The notes: generated by a model not told the origin, from the sequence alone. Shown: positions 9,601 through 19,408, numbered from the stretch's first letter. The stretch: DNA of 64,000 nt from Bradyrhizobium sp. AZCC 1721 (GCF_036924715.1 NZ_JAZHSB010000001.1:4579001-4643000); one strand, 5' to 3'. Made by a program: numbers and translations.

Positions 9601-12600
9601 CCATCTGAAACGCTGATCGTCAGATTGTAGACGTTATTGCTCCCCGCGTCGGCCGGCGCCTCGAAGTTCGGCGCAGAGACGAACGAGAGCGCGCCGGTAT
9701 TGGCGTCAATCTCGAACTGCCCGGCATCCGCTCCGCCTGCGATGGCATACGTCAGTGCCTGGCCCGCATCCGGATCGGAGGCGACGAAGGTCGTTGCGGA
9801 CGCGGTGTTTTCGGCAATCGAGATTGCCATCACATCCGGAGTGCCAAAGGTGCTGTCCAGGCTGCCGTCGGTATTATAGCGAACGAGCGCGAAATCGGCA
9901 TTCACTCCGTTGCTGCTATATCCCGCGAGCAAGATTCTTCCGTCGGGCTGCAATTTGACGCTATAGCCTTCGTCCGAGCCAGCACCGATCTGCGTCGTGA
10001 GCTTGCCGCCGTCGCCGAACGACGTATCGAGGCTGCCGTCGGTATTGTAACGGACAATGGCAAAGTCGGTGTTCGCCCCATTAAAGCTGCTGCCCGCCAC
10101 CAGGATCCTGCCGTCGGCCTGGATCGTGACGCTGCTCCCGACGTCGTTGCCCGCCGCGATACTGGTCGTTACCCTGCCGCCGTCGCCGAACGACGTGTCG
10201 AGACTGCCATCTGCGTTGTACCGCACGACCGCGATGTCGCCCTGACTGATTCCTGCGACGACGATCCTGCCGTCGGCCTGAACGGCGACGCTCTGACCAA
10301 CATCGTTTGTGTGGCCGAAGTCGGTCGTCACTCTGCCGTCTTCACCAAAATCCGTGTCTAGCGAACCGTCCGCGTTGTAGCGGACAACGGCGATATCGTT
10401 CGTCCCAAAAAACAGACTATGACCAGCGGCGAGGATCTTGCCGTCCGGCTGCACCACGACGCTGTAGCTTGCCTCATGCGTGCCGATTCGCGTTGTGACC
10501 CGTCCATCACCGTTGAACGAAAAGTCGAGGCTGCCGTCGGCATTGTATCTGACGAGCGCAAAATCGAAGCCAGAGATGTTAGCATTGAAGCTGTAGCCTG
10601 AAACCACGATCTTTCCGTCGGGCTGCAGCCCGACGCTCTGGCCAAAGTCGTCGACCAGCAGATCTGTAATGACCTTGCCGCCGTCGCCGAAACTGGTGTC
10701 CAGGCTGCCATCGGCGTTGTATCGCACGATGGCGAAGTCGGATTCCGCGCCCGACCCAGTATAGCCCGCAACCAGAATCTTGCCGCTAGGATCTACGACA
10801 ACACTGTATCCATTGCCATCGGCGCCGCCAAAATCGGTGATTACCTTTCCATCGCCACCAAAACTCGTGTCTACATGGCCATCGATCTCATAACGAACTA
10901 GGGCGAAGTCGATACCCGTGCCGTTGAAGCTGCTGCCTGCCACCAAGATCTTCCCGTCAGGCTGTATGGCTACGCCTCGACCGAAGTCATCACCGGGTCC
11001 AATAGCCGTCGTCGTCATGCTGTCGCCGACGAATGTTGGCGCCTCGTTGACGTTGCCGACCGTCACGGCAATCGCCTGCGTATCGGTGCCGCCGTAGCCG
11101 TCGGAGACCTGGACGGTGACGTCGTAGACATTGTTGGTGCCGGCGTTGGCCGGCGCCTCAAAGTCCGGCGCGGTGACAAAAGCCAGCGCGCCGGTATTGG
11201 CGTCGACAGTGAAGAGGCTCGCATCTACGCCCCCGACGATCGTATAGCTCAGCGTCTGCCCGGCGTCCGGGTCGGTGGCCGTCACCGTCGTGACGGCGAT
11301 CGTGTTCTCTGCCACCGACACAGCCGCGGTATCGCTCCCGCCGTCCGACGTGATCGCCGGCGCGGTGCTTTCGGTCACATCGCTCACCGCGATCGTGAAG
11401 GTCTCCTCGCGCGTCAGCCCGCCCAAATCGGTGACGCGCACGATGAGGTCATGTGAGGTCGCACTTTCGAAGTCGAGGCCCGTTCCCGTGGCGACGATCT
11501 GATTGCCGTTGGCGAACGCAAACCGGCCCCCGGCGTCATCGACGAGATCAAAGCTGGTGGTGTCGTCATTGTCGACGTCGGTCGCCGACAATGTGCCAAC
11601 AACCGTGCCGGCCGCCGCATTCTCGACGACTGTGTCGCCCGCGAGGGCGACGTCTGTCGGCGCGTCGTTCGTGCCGGTGACGGTGATGGAGACCGTCTCT
11701 GTATCGATGCCGCCTGCACCGTCCGATACACGGATCGTGAAATCGTCCTTCACCGTCTCGCCGGCAGCCAGCGCCTGTACATTGGCCTGGCCGTTGTCCA
11801 GATTATAGGTCCACTGCCCAGCCTGATTGATGTTAAGGGTGCCGTAGATGCCGGTGAGCGCAGAGTCAGTAATCTGCGGCGCGTAGCTGACGATCTGGGC
11901 AAGCGTCCAGTTCTCGTCATCGCCGGTGAAGCCGGGGGTCTCCGTGCCGAAAATGCGGCCAATCTCGCTGAAGCTCTGCGTGCCGACAACGACGCCGCCC
12001 GCGAGGTAATCAAACGATGCTTGGATCGCACCCACGTCGGCCGTCGAGTGCGACAACCGCAACACAATCTGGTCGGCACCGGGCGGGGGATTCAGCAATA
12101 TCGACTGGATGATGGTCACTGTGTCCGCAGCGAAATCGAGCTCCAGCAGCTGAGCAATGACGACTCCGTTCAGTGCGCGACGCACGACCAGTTCTATTGC
12201 GTCATCACCTCGCTGATCGGGCGGCGTACCGCTGCCTCCTTGCAGGCGATCCGACAGCCGGATGCCGTAGGCTTCACGCGAACTGTCCGGAAGGATCAGG
12301 TCGAACCGGCCTTCGACAGTGAAATCATCGTCGCTCTTGAGACCCTGCGCCAAGTTGGCGGGATCAATGTTAGTCCGAAGAGTGGCAAACTGGCCTACGA
12401 AGGGATCTGGCGTGCCGACGCCCACACTAGGCACGGCGCCGCTGTCGTCCATGAAGAGGCGTCCGCCGTTTTCGGTGAAGGTTCCGTTCACCCCATAAGA
12501 CGGTGGACTGCTGCCGGCAGGCACGCTGGGAGGCGGCGTCCCGTCGTCGAACTCATCAGTAAATATGGTGGCTCCGTTCTTGGCGATGTTCAGGCTATCC

Positions 12601-14300
12601 ATCGAGAACGTGTAATCGGCGCCGCTGGCTGCGTTGCCGCCCACGACCGACCAGAGCTGGATCGCTCCTGCGTCCTCATCGGTAGCGGCCATCGTGCCCG
12701 ATATTGACAGTGTCACGTCTTCCTGGACCGCGCCGACAACTGGCGGCGTCGTGATCACGGGCGCCTCGTTGGCGTTCGTCACGGTGACCGCGATCGCCTG
12801 CGTGTCGATGCCACCGTTACCGTCGGAAACCTGCACCGTGACGTCGTAGACGTTGTCGCTGCCGGCGTCGGCCGACGCCTCGAAGTCGGGTGCCGCGTTG
12901 AAGGATACTGCGCCGGTGCTGGCATCGATGGTGAAAAGACCTGCATCCGCCCCGCCGGCGATCGCATAGGTCAGCGTCTGTCCGGCATCCGGGTCGGTGG
13001 CTGTCACCGTCGTGACGGTCGTCGTGTTCTCGGCGAGCGTAATGAAAGCATCGTCGCCGCCGCCGTCTGAGGTGATGGCGGGCGCCTGGTTGTCGGGCAC
13101 GACCTCGAAGATCTGCGCCCGCACGGCAATCAAGGACGTGTCGTCGCCCGTCTGACTCCTATCACTCCATGCGATGACGAAACGCCCGTCGCTCAGGGAG
13201 GTGATGGTCGGCCCAGCCTGGTCACTTATCGTTGTGGTATTGACCAGGAACTCAGAACCGGAGGGTGTGCCATCGGCGTTGAATACCTGCGCCCGCACGG
13301 CGGCGCCGGACGTGTCGCCGCCCGTCTGGCTCAAATCAGTCCACACGACGACAAAACGTCCGTCGGCCAGTGCACTGATGGTAGGCGACTCCTGGTGGGA
13401 TGTCGTCGTGGTGTTAACCAGAAGCTCGGAACCGAACGGCGTGCCATCGGCGTTGAACACCTGGGCCCGCACCGCAGCACTGGAGGTGTCGCCGCCCGTC
13501 TGACTAAAATCAGTCCACGCGACCACAAACCGCCCGCCGGCCAAGGCGGTGATCGTAAACGCAACCTGGCTGCTTGCCGTTGTGGTATTGACCAGGAACT
13601 CAGAACCGGAGGGTGTGCCATCGGCGTTGAATACCTGCGCCCGTACGGCAGTACCGGACGTATCGCCGCCCGTCTGGCTCAAATCAGTCCACGCGACCAC
13701 AAAACGCCCATCAGCCAAGGCGGTGATAGTAGGTAGATCCTGGACCCTTGCCGTGGATGTGGTGACCAGAAGCTCGGAACCGGACGGCGTGCCATCGGCG
13801 TTGAACACCTGGGCCCGCACGGCCCAATAGCCGCTCCCACTACTAACATCCACCCAGGCGACAACGAAACGCCCACCGGGAAGAGCGGTGATGGCAGGAT
13901 CCCGCTGGGATGCCGCCGTTGAATTGACCAAGAACTCGGAGCCGGACGGCGAGCCATTGACATTGAATATCTGCGCACGCACGGCATAAAGGGTCTGCCC
14001 GGGGCTGTTATCCGTCCACGCGATGACAAAACGCCCGTCGGCCAGGGCGGTGATGCTAGGGTCAAACTGGTTGCTTGCCGTAGTTGTATTGACCAAGAAT
14101 TCGGAACCGGACAGCGAGCCATCGGCATTGAACATCTGCGCTCGCAGAGCGTCTCCATCCGTGTCGCCGCCCGTCCGACTGGCATCAGCCCACGCAACGA
14201 CAAAACGTCCGTCTGCCAGGACGGTAATGGTCGGGTCGACTTGGTTGCCTGCCGTCGTGGTGTTGACCAGGAATTCGGAGCCGATGAATTGGACGGCCAT
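6693..14300 (-). CDS. Giant RTX/cadherin-like type I secretion substrate, 2535 aa
   Basis: The start at 14300 (MAVQFIGSEFLVN) follows GGAGGAGG seven bases upstream; a longer frame to 14393 lacks this. From the N-terminus there are seven repeats of about 57 residues (SEFLVNTTT ... LADGRFVVAWTD; DNA about 14290-13100), then cadherin-like repeats (SDGGGDDAFITLAENTTTVT; SDGNGGIDTQAIAVTV). A VCBS-type repeat follows, with a LamG-like insertion (12600-11800), then seven delta-60-type repeats (QPDGKILVAGSSFNG ... FALVRY; 11030-9840). After a further cadherin-like unit comes an RTX block (9540-8320), one more cadherin-like unit and a second RTX block (GGAGNDTLDGAGG; 7980-7010). The C-terminal secretion domain ends LSAGDFIL and resembles serralysin tails. 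It is likely a calcium-dependent extracellular adhesin or matrix protein exported by an ABC/HlyD/TolC system. There is no enzymatic domain. Confidence 0.9.
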   Translation of the reverse strand: MAVQFIGSEFLVNTTTAGNQVDPTITVLADGRFVVAWADASRTGGDTDGDALRAQMFNADGSLSGSEFLVNTTTASNQFDPSITALADGRFVIAWTDNSPGQTLYAVRAQIFNVNGSPSGSEFLVNSTAASQRDPAITALPGGRFVVAWVDVSSGSGYWAVRAQVFNADGTPSGSELLVTTSTARVQDLPTITALADGRFVVAWTDLSQTGGDTSGTAVRAQVFNADGTPSGSEFLVNTTTASSQVAFTITALAGGRFVVAWTDFSQTGGDTSSAAVRAQVFNADGTPFGSELLVNTTTTSHQESPTISALADGRFVVVWTDLSQTGGDTSGAAVRAQVFNADGTPSGSEFLVNTTTISDQAGPTITSLSDGRFVIAWSDRSQTGDDTSLIAVRAQIFEVVPDNQAPAITSDGGGDDAFITLAENTTTVTTVTATDPDAGQTLTYAIAGGADAGLFTIDASTGAVSFNAAPDFEASADAGSDNVYDVTVQVSDGNGGIDTQAIAVTVTNANEAPVITTPPVVGAVQEDVTLSISGTMAATDEDAGAIQLWSVVGGNAASGADYTFSMDSLNIAKNGATIFTDEFDDGTPPPSVPAGSSPPSYGVNGTFTENGGRLFMDDSGAVPSVGVGTPDPFVGQFATLRTNIDPANLAQGLKSDDDFTVEGRFDLILPDSSREAYGIRLSDRLQGGSGTPPDQRGDDAIELVVRRALNGVVIAQLLELDFAADTVTIIQSILLNPPPGADQIVLRLSHSTADVGAIQASFDYLAGGVVVGTQSFSEIGRIFGTETPGFTGDDENWTLAQIVSYAPQITDSALTGIYGTLNINQAGQWTYNLDNGQANVQALAAGETVKDDFTIRVSDGAGGIDTETVSITVTGTNDAPTDVALAGDTVVENAAAGTVVGTLSATDVDNDDTTSFDLVDDAGGRFAFANGNQIVATGTGLDFESATSHDLIVRVTDLGGLTREETFTIAVSDVTESTAPAITSDGGSDTAAVSVAENTIAVTTVTATDPDAGQTLSYTIVGGVDASLFTVDANTGALAFVTAPDFEAPANAGTNNVYDVTVQVSDGYGGTDTQAIAVTVGNVNEAPTFVGDSMTTTAIGPGDDFGRGVAIQPDGKILVAGSSFNGTGIDFALVRYEIDGHVDTSFGGDGKVITDFGGADGNGYSVVVDPSGKILVAGYTGSGAESDFAIVRYNADGSLDTSFGDGGKVITDLLVDDFGQSVGLQPDGKIVVSGYSFNANISGFDFALVRYNADGSLDFSFNGDGRVTTRIGTHEASYSVVVQPDGKILAAGHSLFFGTNDIAVVRYNADGSLDTDFGEDGRVTTDFGHTNDVGQSVAVQADGRIVVAGISQGDIAVVRYNADGSLDTSFGDGGRVTTSIAAGNDVGSSVTIQADGRILVAGSSFNGANTDFAIVRYNTDGSLDTSFGDGGKLTTQIGAGSDEGYSVKLQPDGRILLAGYSSNGVNADFALVRYNTDGSLDSTFGTPDVMAISIAENTASATTFVASDPDAGQALTYAIAGGADAGQFEIDANTGALSFVSAPNFEAPADAGSNNVYNLTISVSDGSGATDTQALAITVTNVSGSIVGDAGDNNLVGTNEEDTISGLAGNDTLDGRGGVDSLLGGEGDDTLLAIAGDVVGGEIYDGGGGLDTLQIAGFMEFEGVTLNSIEALTYTSGFDSPSFTSDHLGAGLSPNLVVTGNAGFAVLSIGGPVVDISGWTFLNWNPSKQIFLGGTIGDDTISGSAQDEYLGGGMGQDYLSGGDGTDIFRIFQAGEVVAGETYDGGAGFDIIRIQHAEPAPTDFSGTTIASIEALTFLGGSATNTVVFNSDQIGEAALSALIVSGKPAAYGRSTDAVAINMTPSGSLDLSGWSFADWNTGEDTVTVNGSAGADTVTGSSQSDVIGGQGGDDILVGNSGDDTLEGSAGIDNIDGGTDIDTAVYSGMRANYSIELNGDGSVTITDLRAGSPDATDTVRNVEFFAFADGIIPAAQLINQSPFITSDGGGETAARVVSENVTVVTTVVATDPDPGQTLTYTIGGGADAGLFQIDGSSGALSFVTAPDFETPSDAGTDNVYDVIVQVSDSNGGMDTQAIAVTVQNTAGTSLTGNGAANTLTGTAEEDTLNGQGGNDTLLGLTGNDVLIGGAGADVLDGGTGRDTMTGGAGNDGYVVDSSEDIVVENAGEGTDTIRTALAVFALAGIANVENLTFVGSGDFTGTGNALANSITGGAGNDTLDGAGGVDRLVGLGGNDTYSVDNQSDVVVEVANAGTDTVMAASAAYTLSASTENLTYVGTGNFNGTGNGLANTIAGGGNADTLSGAGGNDTIVGLGGNDILGGGAGDDTFIATAGDGNDGYAGNGGSDTYSLAGLAADATINLVTGTASSSEIGTDTLTTIENVVGGSGQDTITASNAHNTFSGGTGNDTFVFASTNAAGIDANRDIITDFVPAADRFDLSGIDANGGQAGNPEFVFVGELINVVGGVGQLGRGQLGYHYETDANGIEHTIVEGSIDADAAAEFQIDLVGRHILSAGDFIL

Positions 14301-14467
14301 TTGCTGCCTCCTCCAAGACAGCGCGCCGTTGACCTGGTTTTTGGGGTTCTTGCGCCGGCTCCTCAGCGCGCCTAGTGAAAGAATTCTAGGCAACCCGCGA
14401 CCGGCGGGAATGATACAAATGTACCAATCCCCCTACCTCGTTCGAGTAGGTCAGACGGGAAGAAGAT
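14301..14467 (-). promoter_or_regulatory. Upstream region of the giant RTX gene
   Basis: The 167 bases between the LuxR-type gene and the RTX start hold AT-richer sequence on the minus strand, including TTGGTACATTTGTATCATTC near 14400-14420. That stretch could carry a promoter. The RTX gene may therefore have its own promoter rather than depend on read-through from the regulators. Confidence 0.3.
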
Positions 14468-15643
14468 CTACCGAACCCCGAACATGCCGAGCGTACGGAC
14501 GATCGTTGTCACGAGTTCGGCTTGTCGCCGCGTGTTGGTCTTCTCGAAAACAGACGCGATCTGGTTGCGTACGGTGTTGCGCGAGTGCCCGCTGTCTCGG
14601 GCATACTCCGCCAGCGTCCGGCCCGCGATCAGCGCGCTGACGAGCCGCGCCTCGGCGGCGGACAATTTGAAAGCTGCCTGGATCACCTCTGCGGGAATGG
14701 ACAGCGTATACTCGGCCGCTACCACGAGCACGAGAGCGGTCGCCCCGGCGCGGAGATCGAGCATGAATTGCGAGCGATGATTTGCTCCGTTTGCTTGCCC
14801 CGACTGCATCGAGACTGCCCAAGCGACGAAAGCTCGTCCAGATGCGCGCGAAGTCAAGCGCACGGGCTGCGTTGCTGGTGCCATTGGCGGGCACAAGGCG
14901 TGTGTGATGGCGGCATCGAACGCTGCGTTCTCCGTACAATTGGCAGCACATAGTCGCTTGGAATGATCTGTGCGCAGCACACTTTCACGCCGCAACAGGT
15001 CTTCGGCCTTTTGATTGGCAAGCAAGAGCCGCCCGGCCCCATCGACCACGAACGCGGCGAGCCTCAGCGCATCAAGTCCGGTCCCGAGCGTTCGCTCCGC
15101 CGTGCGCGCAGCCGCCATGACGCGATTGATCTCGACGGCACGCATCAGGTGCGGCACCAGCAGCGCGAACCGGCGTTCGTAAGTTTCCCTGTCGTTGCGA
15201 TACACCGATTCGTGCGGACAGATGGCCAGAAGCGTCACGCCGTGCCCATCATTGTGGAGCGATACACCCAGATGATCTGTGGTGATACCCTGCGGTTTCA
15301 TGAAGTCGGCGTAAAACTCGGTACGTCTGGCGATCTCGGACGGGAGAAGCTCGCTCGCGTGAACTACCCTACCAACTGGGAGTGTTTCGAGTCGTGCGGG
15401 TGGGTAAGGATTGATGCTGTGGAAATGATTTGCATACGAGACGTTAAATGCGGGATCGTCCCCGAAATGTCGGAATGAAGGTGTCGCTGCCGTAGCCACA
15501 TCATAGGAGTGCAAGACGCCGCACGCGCCACCAAATGGGCTAGGCAGCGCATCGAGGAACGCCTGCCATCGTTCGGGATCGAGCGCCGCGTCGTAAAGAA
15601 GATCGAGCAGTCGCGGGAGCTCTCTCTCATGAAAGGTCCGCAT
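14468..15643 (-). CDS. LuxR-type transcriptional regulator, 391 aa (second of tandem pair)
   Basis: The C-terminal 65 residues form a LuxR/GerE-type helix-turn-helix (KLSAAEARLVSALIAGRTLA ... SGHSRNTVRNQIASVFEKTN). The N-terminal 300 residues are a sensor region without the autoinducer-binding signature I would expect of a quorum-sensing LuxR. They begin HERELPRLLDLLYDAALDPE. It is separated by 15 bases from a homologous regulator upstream (15659-16807), so the two are an operon. The giant RTX gene lies 167 bases downstream on the same strand, and I infer, without direct evidence, that the pair controls it. A GGGGAG ribosome binding site precedes the ATG. Confidence 0.8.
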   Translation of the reverse strand: MRTFHERELPRLLDLLYDAALDPERWQAFLDALPSPFGGACGVLHSYDVATAATPSFRHFGDDPAFNVSYANHFHSINPYPPARLETLPVGRVVHASELLPSEIARRTEFYADFMKPQGITTDHLGVSLHNDGHGVTLLAICPHESVYRNDRETYERRFALLVPHLMRAVEINRVMAAARTAERTLGTGLDALRLAAFVVDGAGRLLLANQKAEDLLRRESVLRTDHSKRLCAANCTENAAFDAAITHALCPPMAPATQPVRLTSRASGRAFVAWAVSMQSGQANGANHRSQFMLDLRAGATALVLVVAAEYTLSIPAEVIQAAFKLSAAEARLVSALIAGRTLAEYARDSGHSRNTVRNQIASVFEKTNTRRQAELVTTIVRTLGMFGVR

Positions 15644-15658
15644 GGCACCGCTCCCCAG

Positions 15659-16807
15659 TCACTCGTCCGGGCCGAGGCGCAGACGCGGCGTCAGCGCCGC
15701 CACGACGCCAACCAGCTCCGCTTGCCGATGCACGCTGAGCTTGGTCATGGCGGCCGCCAACTGGTTGCGCGCGGTGGCGTGACAAACGCCAAGCCGATCG
15801 GCAGCTCTCTGCACGCCGTCGCCCTCGGCGATGCGCAGAACGACATTCGCCTCGGCATTTGACAGGCCATAGAGGCTCTTGAGCATCTCGCTCGGCAGCG
15901 TTGGTGCGCGTCGCCCGTCGCTGATCAACACGAGGGCAAGCCCGGGATCCGCGCCTAGAGTCGCGAGCGGCCTTGAGATCGTGAACGGCAACACGAGAAC
16001 CGGGCAGCGCCCGCTGCCCCCATTCGTCACCATGAAGGTCGCCGGAGGCGGCGCCTTCGCCGTCACGAAAGTACTTTGGAGCGCGCGACGAAATGCTTCG
16101 TCGGCCTGATGCGCGATGAACGTTAGCTCAGATGCCGGCGAGATGCGGACGAGCCGATGTTGTTCCAGCAAAACGACGGCGCGCTGACTGGCGGCCACCA
16201 CCTTGCGTGGCGGACGCACCAGGAATGCGGCCCCGGAGATTCGATCGAGCAGCCCCTGCAATCCCGTCTCGGTAGCCCGCGCCGCGCGCAGGCGGGAGGT
16301 CACTTCGAGCGCCCGCGCAAAGTGCCGGCCGACGCTGTGCAGGAATTGCGCGGCGGGCGCTTCGAGATGCGACAGGCGCTCCGGGATATCGCAGCTGAGC
16401 CGCGTCAGGGAGCCGGGCGATCGCTTGAACGTCAAGTTGGCGCCGTGTGTATAGTCGCCGGCGGGTTTCAGCCATTCGTGATAGAAGGGCTGCCGGTCAA
16501 GCCATTGCCGGCCGAACATCTGGGACGCGCGCGCCACCTGTCCCGGCGCAACGCACCGCAACAGATCGTTGTATGGATTCAGCTTATAAAAATGCGCGAG
16601 GTACTGCCTGATCGATTCCGGGTCCCAACCGGCTGTGGTTGTCGGCGGAAGATGGCCAACGCCGTCCATGCAGATGAACAGACTGAAGGCCGTCCCTGGA
16701 AACAGGCTCTGGCAGCTCGCCACCACCTCCGGCCAGCGTGCAGGATCGCAGCCAGCCTGGTAGATCTGATCAACTGTCTCGAGCAGAGCTTTGGTGGAAA
16801 CAGCCAT
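15659..16807 (-). CDS. LuxR-type transcriptional regulator, 382 aa (first of tandem pair)
   Basis: It has the same architecture as its downstream neighbour: an N-terminal sensor region starting TKALLETVDQIYQAGCDPAR and a C-terminal LuxR-type HTH (LSNAEANVVLRIAEGDGVQR ... GVCHATARNQLAAAMTKLSV). Matching openings ('LL.....A..DP.RW') and closings (RQAELV) show the pair arose by duplication. The ATG at 16807 is chosen; a TTG four codons upstream is the alternative. No membrane segments are seen, so both should be cytoplasmic. Ligand unknown. Confidence 0.8.
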   Translation of the reverse strand: MAVSTKALLETVDQIYQAGCDPARWPEVVASCQSLFPGTAFSLFICMDGVGHLPPTTTAGWDPESIRQYLAHFYKLNPYNDLLRCVAPGQVARASQMFGRQWLDRQPFYHEWLKPAGDYTHGANLTFKRSPGSLTRLSCDIPERLSHLEAPAAQFLHSVGRHFARALEVTSRLRAARATETGLQGLLDRISGAAFLVRPPRKVVAASQRAVVLLEQHRLVRISPASELTFIAHQADEAFRRALQSTFVTAKAPPPATFMVTNGGSGRCPVLVLPFTISRPLATLGADPGLALVLISDGRRAPTLPSEMLKSLYGLSNAEANVVLRIAEGDGVQRAADRLGVCHATARNQLAAAMTKLSVHRQAELVGVVAALTPRLRLGPDE

Positions 16808-17593
16808 CCCCGCGCCCAATCAATAACTATTCAGAAAAAGCAATACCCAAACCATTTGCGCCCACCGGCTAACCTCCCCGCGGCCTTGGCGTCATCTCGA
16901 AGCCTATGCCACAGGGCTGTGTCCGGTGGTCGCACTTTCCGTCGCGCCGATCTGGCTAGGATTGTAAGCACTCGAAACAGTGCTAAGCGCCGACGAATTA
17001 TCCAAGGTCAATTTTCAGCCGCAGGAATGCGAATTCCGACGCCGTCACTGCGGTACCTGCCGATGGCATCGACGCTGCCAGTTAAGAAAACGGAGAGTTC
17101 GGCGTGCGTCGCCGTTTCATGAGCAGCTGTCAGGCGCCCAACGCGCCTGCGTCATTCTGGCGTTTTTTCGATCTGGAAGGCAAGGCCATGCTCCCGCTGG
17201 AGGGCGCACCCCGTAGTCCTACGGTGCTGGCCACAGGCCGGATGTTCGATGCAGCACATCACAAACCTGCCGCCAGAATAGTACGGTTTCGAGTCTGACG
17301 CGATAACGTGCTTGCAGTCGGCTCTGTCCCCGATGCGCCACCGAGGAAGCCGTCTCAGCGCTGGTTCTTTACCTCCCCTTCACATGTCCGTTGTAGATCA
17401 TGCGGCACCTACGCGGCGGGCATGGGGCGCACGGCACCAACATTGGCGGCCGACGGCAATGCGATGTCACTCTCGAAAGCTCGGTGGCCTTCGCTTCGCC
17501 TTGCGCGCCATCGGCAACGCGGACGTAGCCAAGCCGCTTGAGCACCGCCGCATCAGCGTGCAGCGTCTCGCGGTAACTAAGCGACAATCTTGA
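16808..17593. other. Intergenic and decayed DNA, no supported gene
   Basis: The part nearest 16807 should hold the promoter of the LuxR pair. The remainder, to 17593, carries several overlapping open frames of 60-90 codons on both strands, but none has a good start signal or a recognisable motif. With the remnants to its right it looks like decayed DNA. Confidence 0.35.
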
Positions 17594-17851
17594 TCAGGAC
17601 TCGGGCTGCGTGCGTGCAACAGCCTCCAGGGCTTCGACGTCGTGCTGCTGCCAGATGGCGGCGAGATCGGCAACGAAGCTATCAGCGAGCCTGTTGCGCG
17701 ATCTCGCGGCCTTCCAGCGGGATTGCCCGATCGTCCTTTCTCGAATGGCCTGCGACAACTCGCTGTTGCTCTGGATAAAAGACCGGTGGCCGGATATTCG
17801 CCGGGCGGGTTCGGGGCCCTCGCCCCAGTTTCGGACCTGATCTCGCGTCAC
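17594..17851 (-). CDS. Hypothetical protein, 85 aa, doubtful
   Basis: The frame begins MTRDQVRNWGEGPEPARRIS and continues SFIQSNSELSQAIRERTIGQ, with a helical C-terminal half (LADSFVADLAAIWQQHDVEA). The composition is protein-like, but there is no strong ribosome binding site, and it sits between decayed sequences. It may be the tail of a longer lost gene. Not recognised. Confidence 0.3.
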   Translation of the reverse strand: MTRDQVRNWGEGPEPARRISGHRSFIQSNSELSQAIRERTIGQSRWKAARSRNRLADSFVADLAAIWQQHDVEALEAVARTQPES

Positions 17852-17939
17852 GTTGGTAACGCCGCGCGGCGGCGTCAGGCCTCGACGGGCTGACGCTTCG
17901 CAATCCTAGCGACGGTTGCGCGGCTAATCTGCCTCACTA

Positions 17940-18283
17940 CTCAGGGAAACGCCATTAAAACGGTACGAACGGATTCGAGGAATTTCGCCACCTCGACGCC
18001 GGTTGCTGTCACCGGATAGCATCTGCGCCGCCAACAGAACTTGCGAGGAAGCCGATCCCGTCTCGCCGGAGCCGCGCTCAACGTCGCTGACGTTAGACGA
18101 GACCTGCTGGGTCCCCTGCGCGGCCTGCTGCACGTTGCGAGAGATTTCCTGCGTCGCCGCGCCCTGCTCTTCAACCGCCGCCGCGATGGTGGAGGAGATT
18201 TCTGACAGGCGCTCGATGGTGCCAGAAATTGCCCTGATTGCGCCGACCGACGCCGCTGTGCTCTCGTAAGCGGACATCGACAT
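17940..18283 (-). pseudogene. Methyl-accepting chemotaxis protein fragment
   Basis: The frame reads IERLSEISSTIAAAVEEQGA and then ATQEISRNVQQAAQGTQQVS, the conserved signalling-domain tail of chemotaxis receptors. After SSQVLLAAQMLSGDSNR a frameshift moves the usual ending (VAKFLESVRTVL) into another frame, stopping near 17941. The sensor domain, membrane helices and hairpin tip are missing. Only the last 100 or so codons of a receptor survive. Confidence 0.75.
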
Positions 18284-18612
18284 CCTGAACGCTCAGGTCC
18301 GAAAAGTGCCAACAGCTGACTCACGTCTGCCCAATCCGAACTCAACCACCTCGTCGACCCGGCGAGGAGCGACGCCGGCATCGCCGAAGAGAATCCTGGG
18401 GCGGTGGCAGCGTCGTCAGTGGCAGGCGCCGAGCCGAGCCTCGCTGAGTCGAATGAGATCTCGCGGAGCGACTTGGTCCGCGCCGGTTGGGACGACGTCA
18501 GGTATCCGGCCAGCTCCTGTATCTGTCCCTGACTTTCAATCTTTGATAAAGTCTCCTGGTTGACGCGAAGAGGGGCCAATGGATCCCCCAATTTCGTCAG
18601 TTCCAGATGCGG

Positions 18613-19280
18613 GTTTAAAGGCTTCCGGTGCGAAGGTGCACGGAGTGCTGTGGGACGTCAGTGACCGAGATTCGGTTCAGCGCGCTGCAAACGAAACGCT
18701 TGCCATCTTCGGTAAAGTTCACGTCGTTTGCAACAATGCCGGCGTTGGCGTCGGCGGGCAATTCGAAGCGATTGCGCCGAACGACTGGGAATCGGGTCAT
18801 CGGAGTAAACCTCATGGGCGTCATCCACGGGATTCGGGCCTTCCTGCCGCACGTCAAGGCGCATGGCGAGGACGGTCACATCATCAACACTGCATCGTTG
18901 GCCGGGCTCGCTTGTGTCCTCCGGGAACTGCACCATACAATGCATCAAAATTCGGGGTCATAGCTCTCTCCGAAACGCTTGCTGCCGAATTGGCCGGCAC
19001 CGCGATCGGCGTCAGCGTCCCATGTACGTCATTTGTCCGTACGCGGATTGCTACGTCTGCCCGCAACCGCCCACCGCGCTTCGGTGGCCCGCTTAATCAA
19101 CCTTCAACCGCGCCAATGCACAACGGGCAGCACTCGTGGACACGGGATGGGAGCCGCAAACGGTTGCGCGCAGCGTGATGATCGCATTACGTGACAACGA
19201 TCTCTATATCTTCACGACCCTGAGCTGAGCGGTATTATTGAGGAGCGATTTAGCAAAATTCTCGCCGCTTTCGACAAAGC
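18613..19280 (+). pseudogene. Degenerate short-chain dehydrogenase (paralogue of 22489-23310)
   Basis: Homology to the intact SDR at 22489-23310 starts abruptly at about its residue 58 (LKASGAKVHGVLWDVSDRDS). It then continues in shifted frames: NNAGVGVGGQFEAIAPNDWE, then VIGVNLMGVIHGIRAFLPHV, then APYNASKFGVIALSETLAAE, and a tail resembling ILAAFDK. Indels near 18790, 18920 and 19100 break the frame. The N-terminal NAD(P)-binding glycine motif is absent. It is a truncated copy decayed in place. Confidence 0.8.
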
Positions 19281-19408
19281 AGCGGCGATGCAGCACGCCA
19301 CATTCCGCGGTGAGAGTCGCGGACCCACTCGCTGTCGAGGGCTCCCGCAGAATTGGCTGAGCCCGATCCTGCAGAGCGTTGCACCGCACGATTATCCCAT
19401 TCGATGGG

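Noticed and set aside
12021..12707. Plus-strand frame of 228 codons inside the giant RTX gene
   Set aside because: Antisense to recognisable repeat domains and without a start signal.
14468..16807. Quorum-sensing LuxR/LuxI system
   Set aside because: Both regulators lack the autoinducer-binding signature I would expect, and no LuxI-type synthase is encoded in the window.
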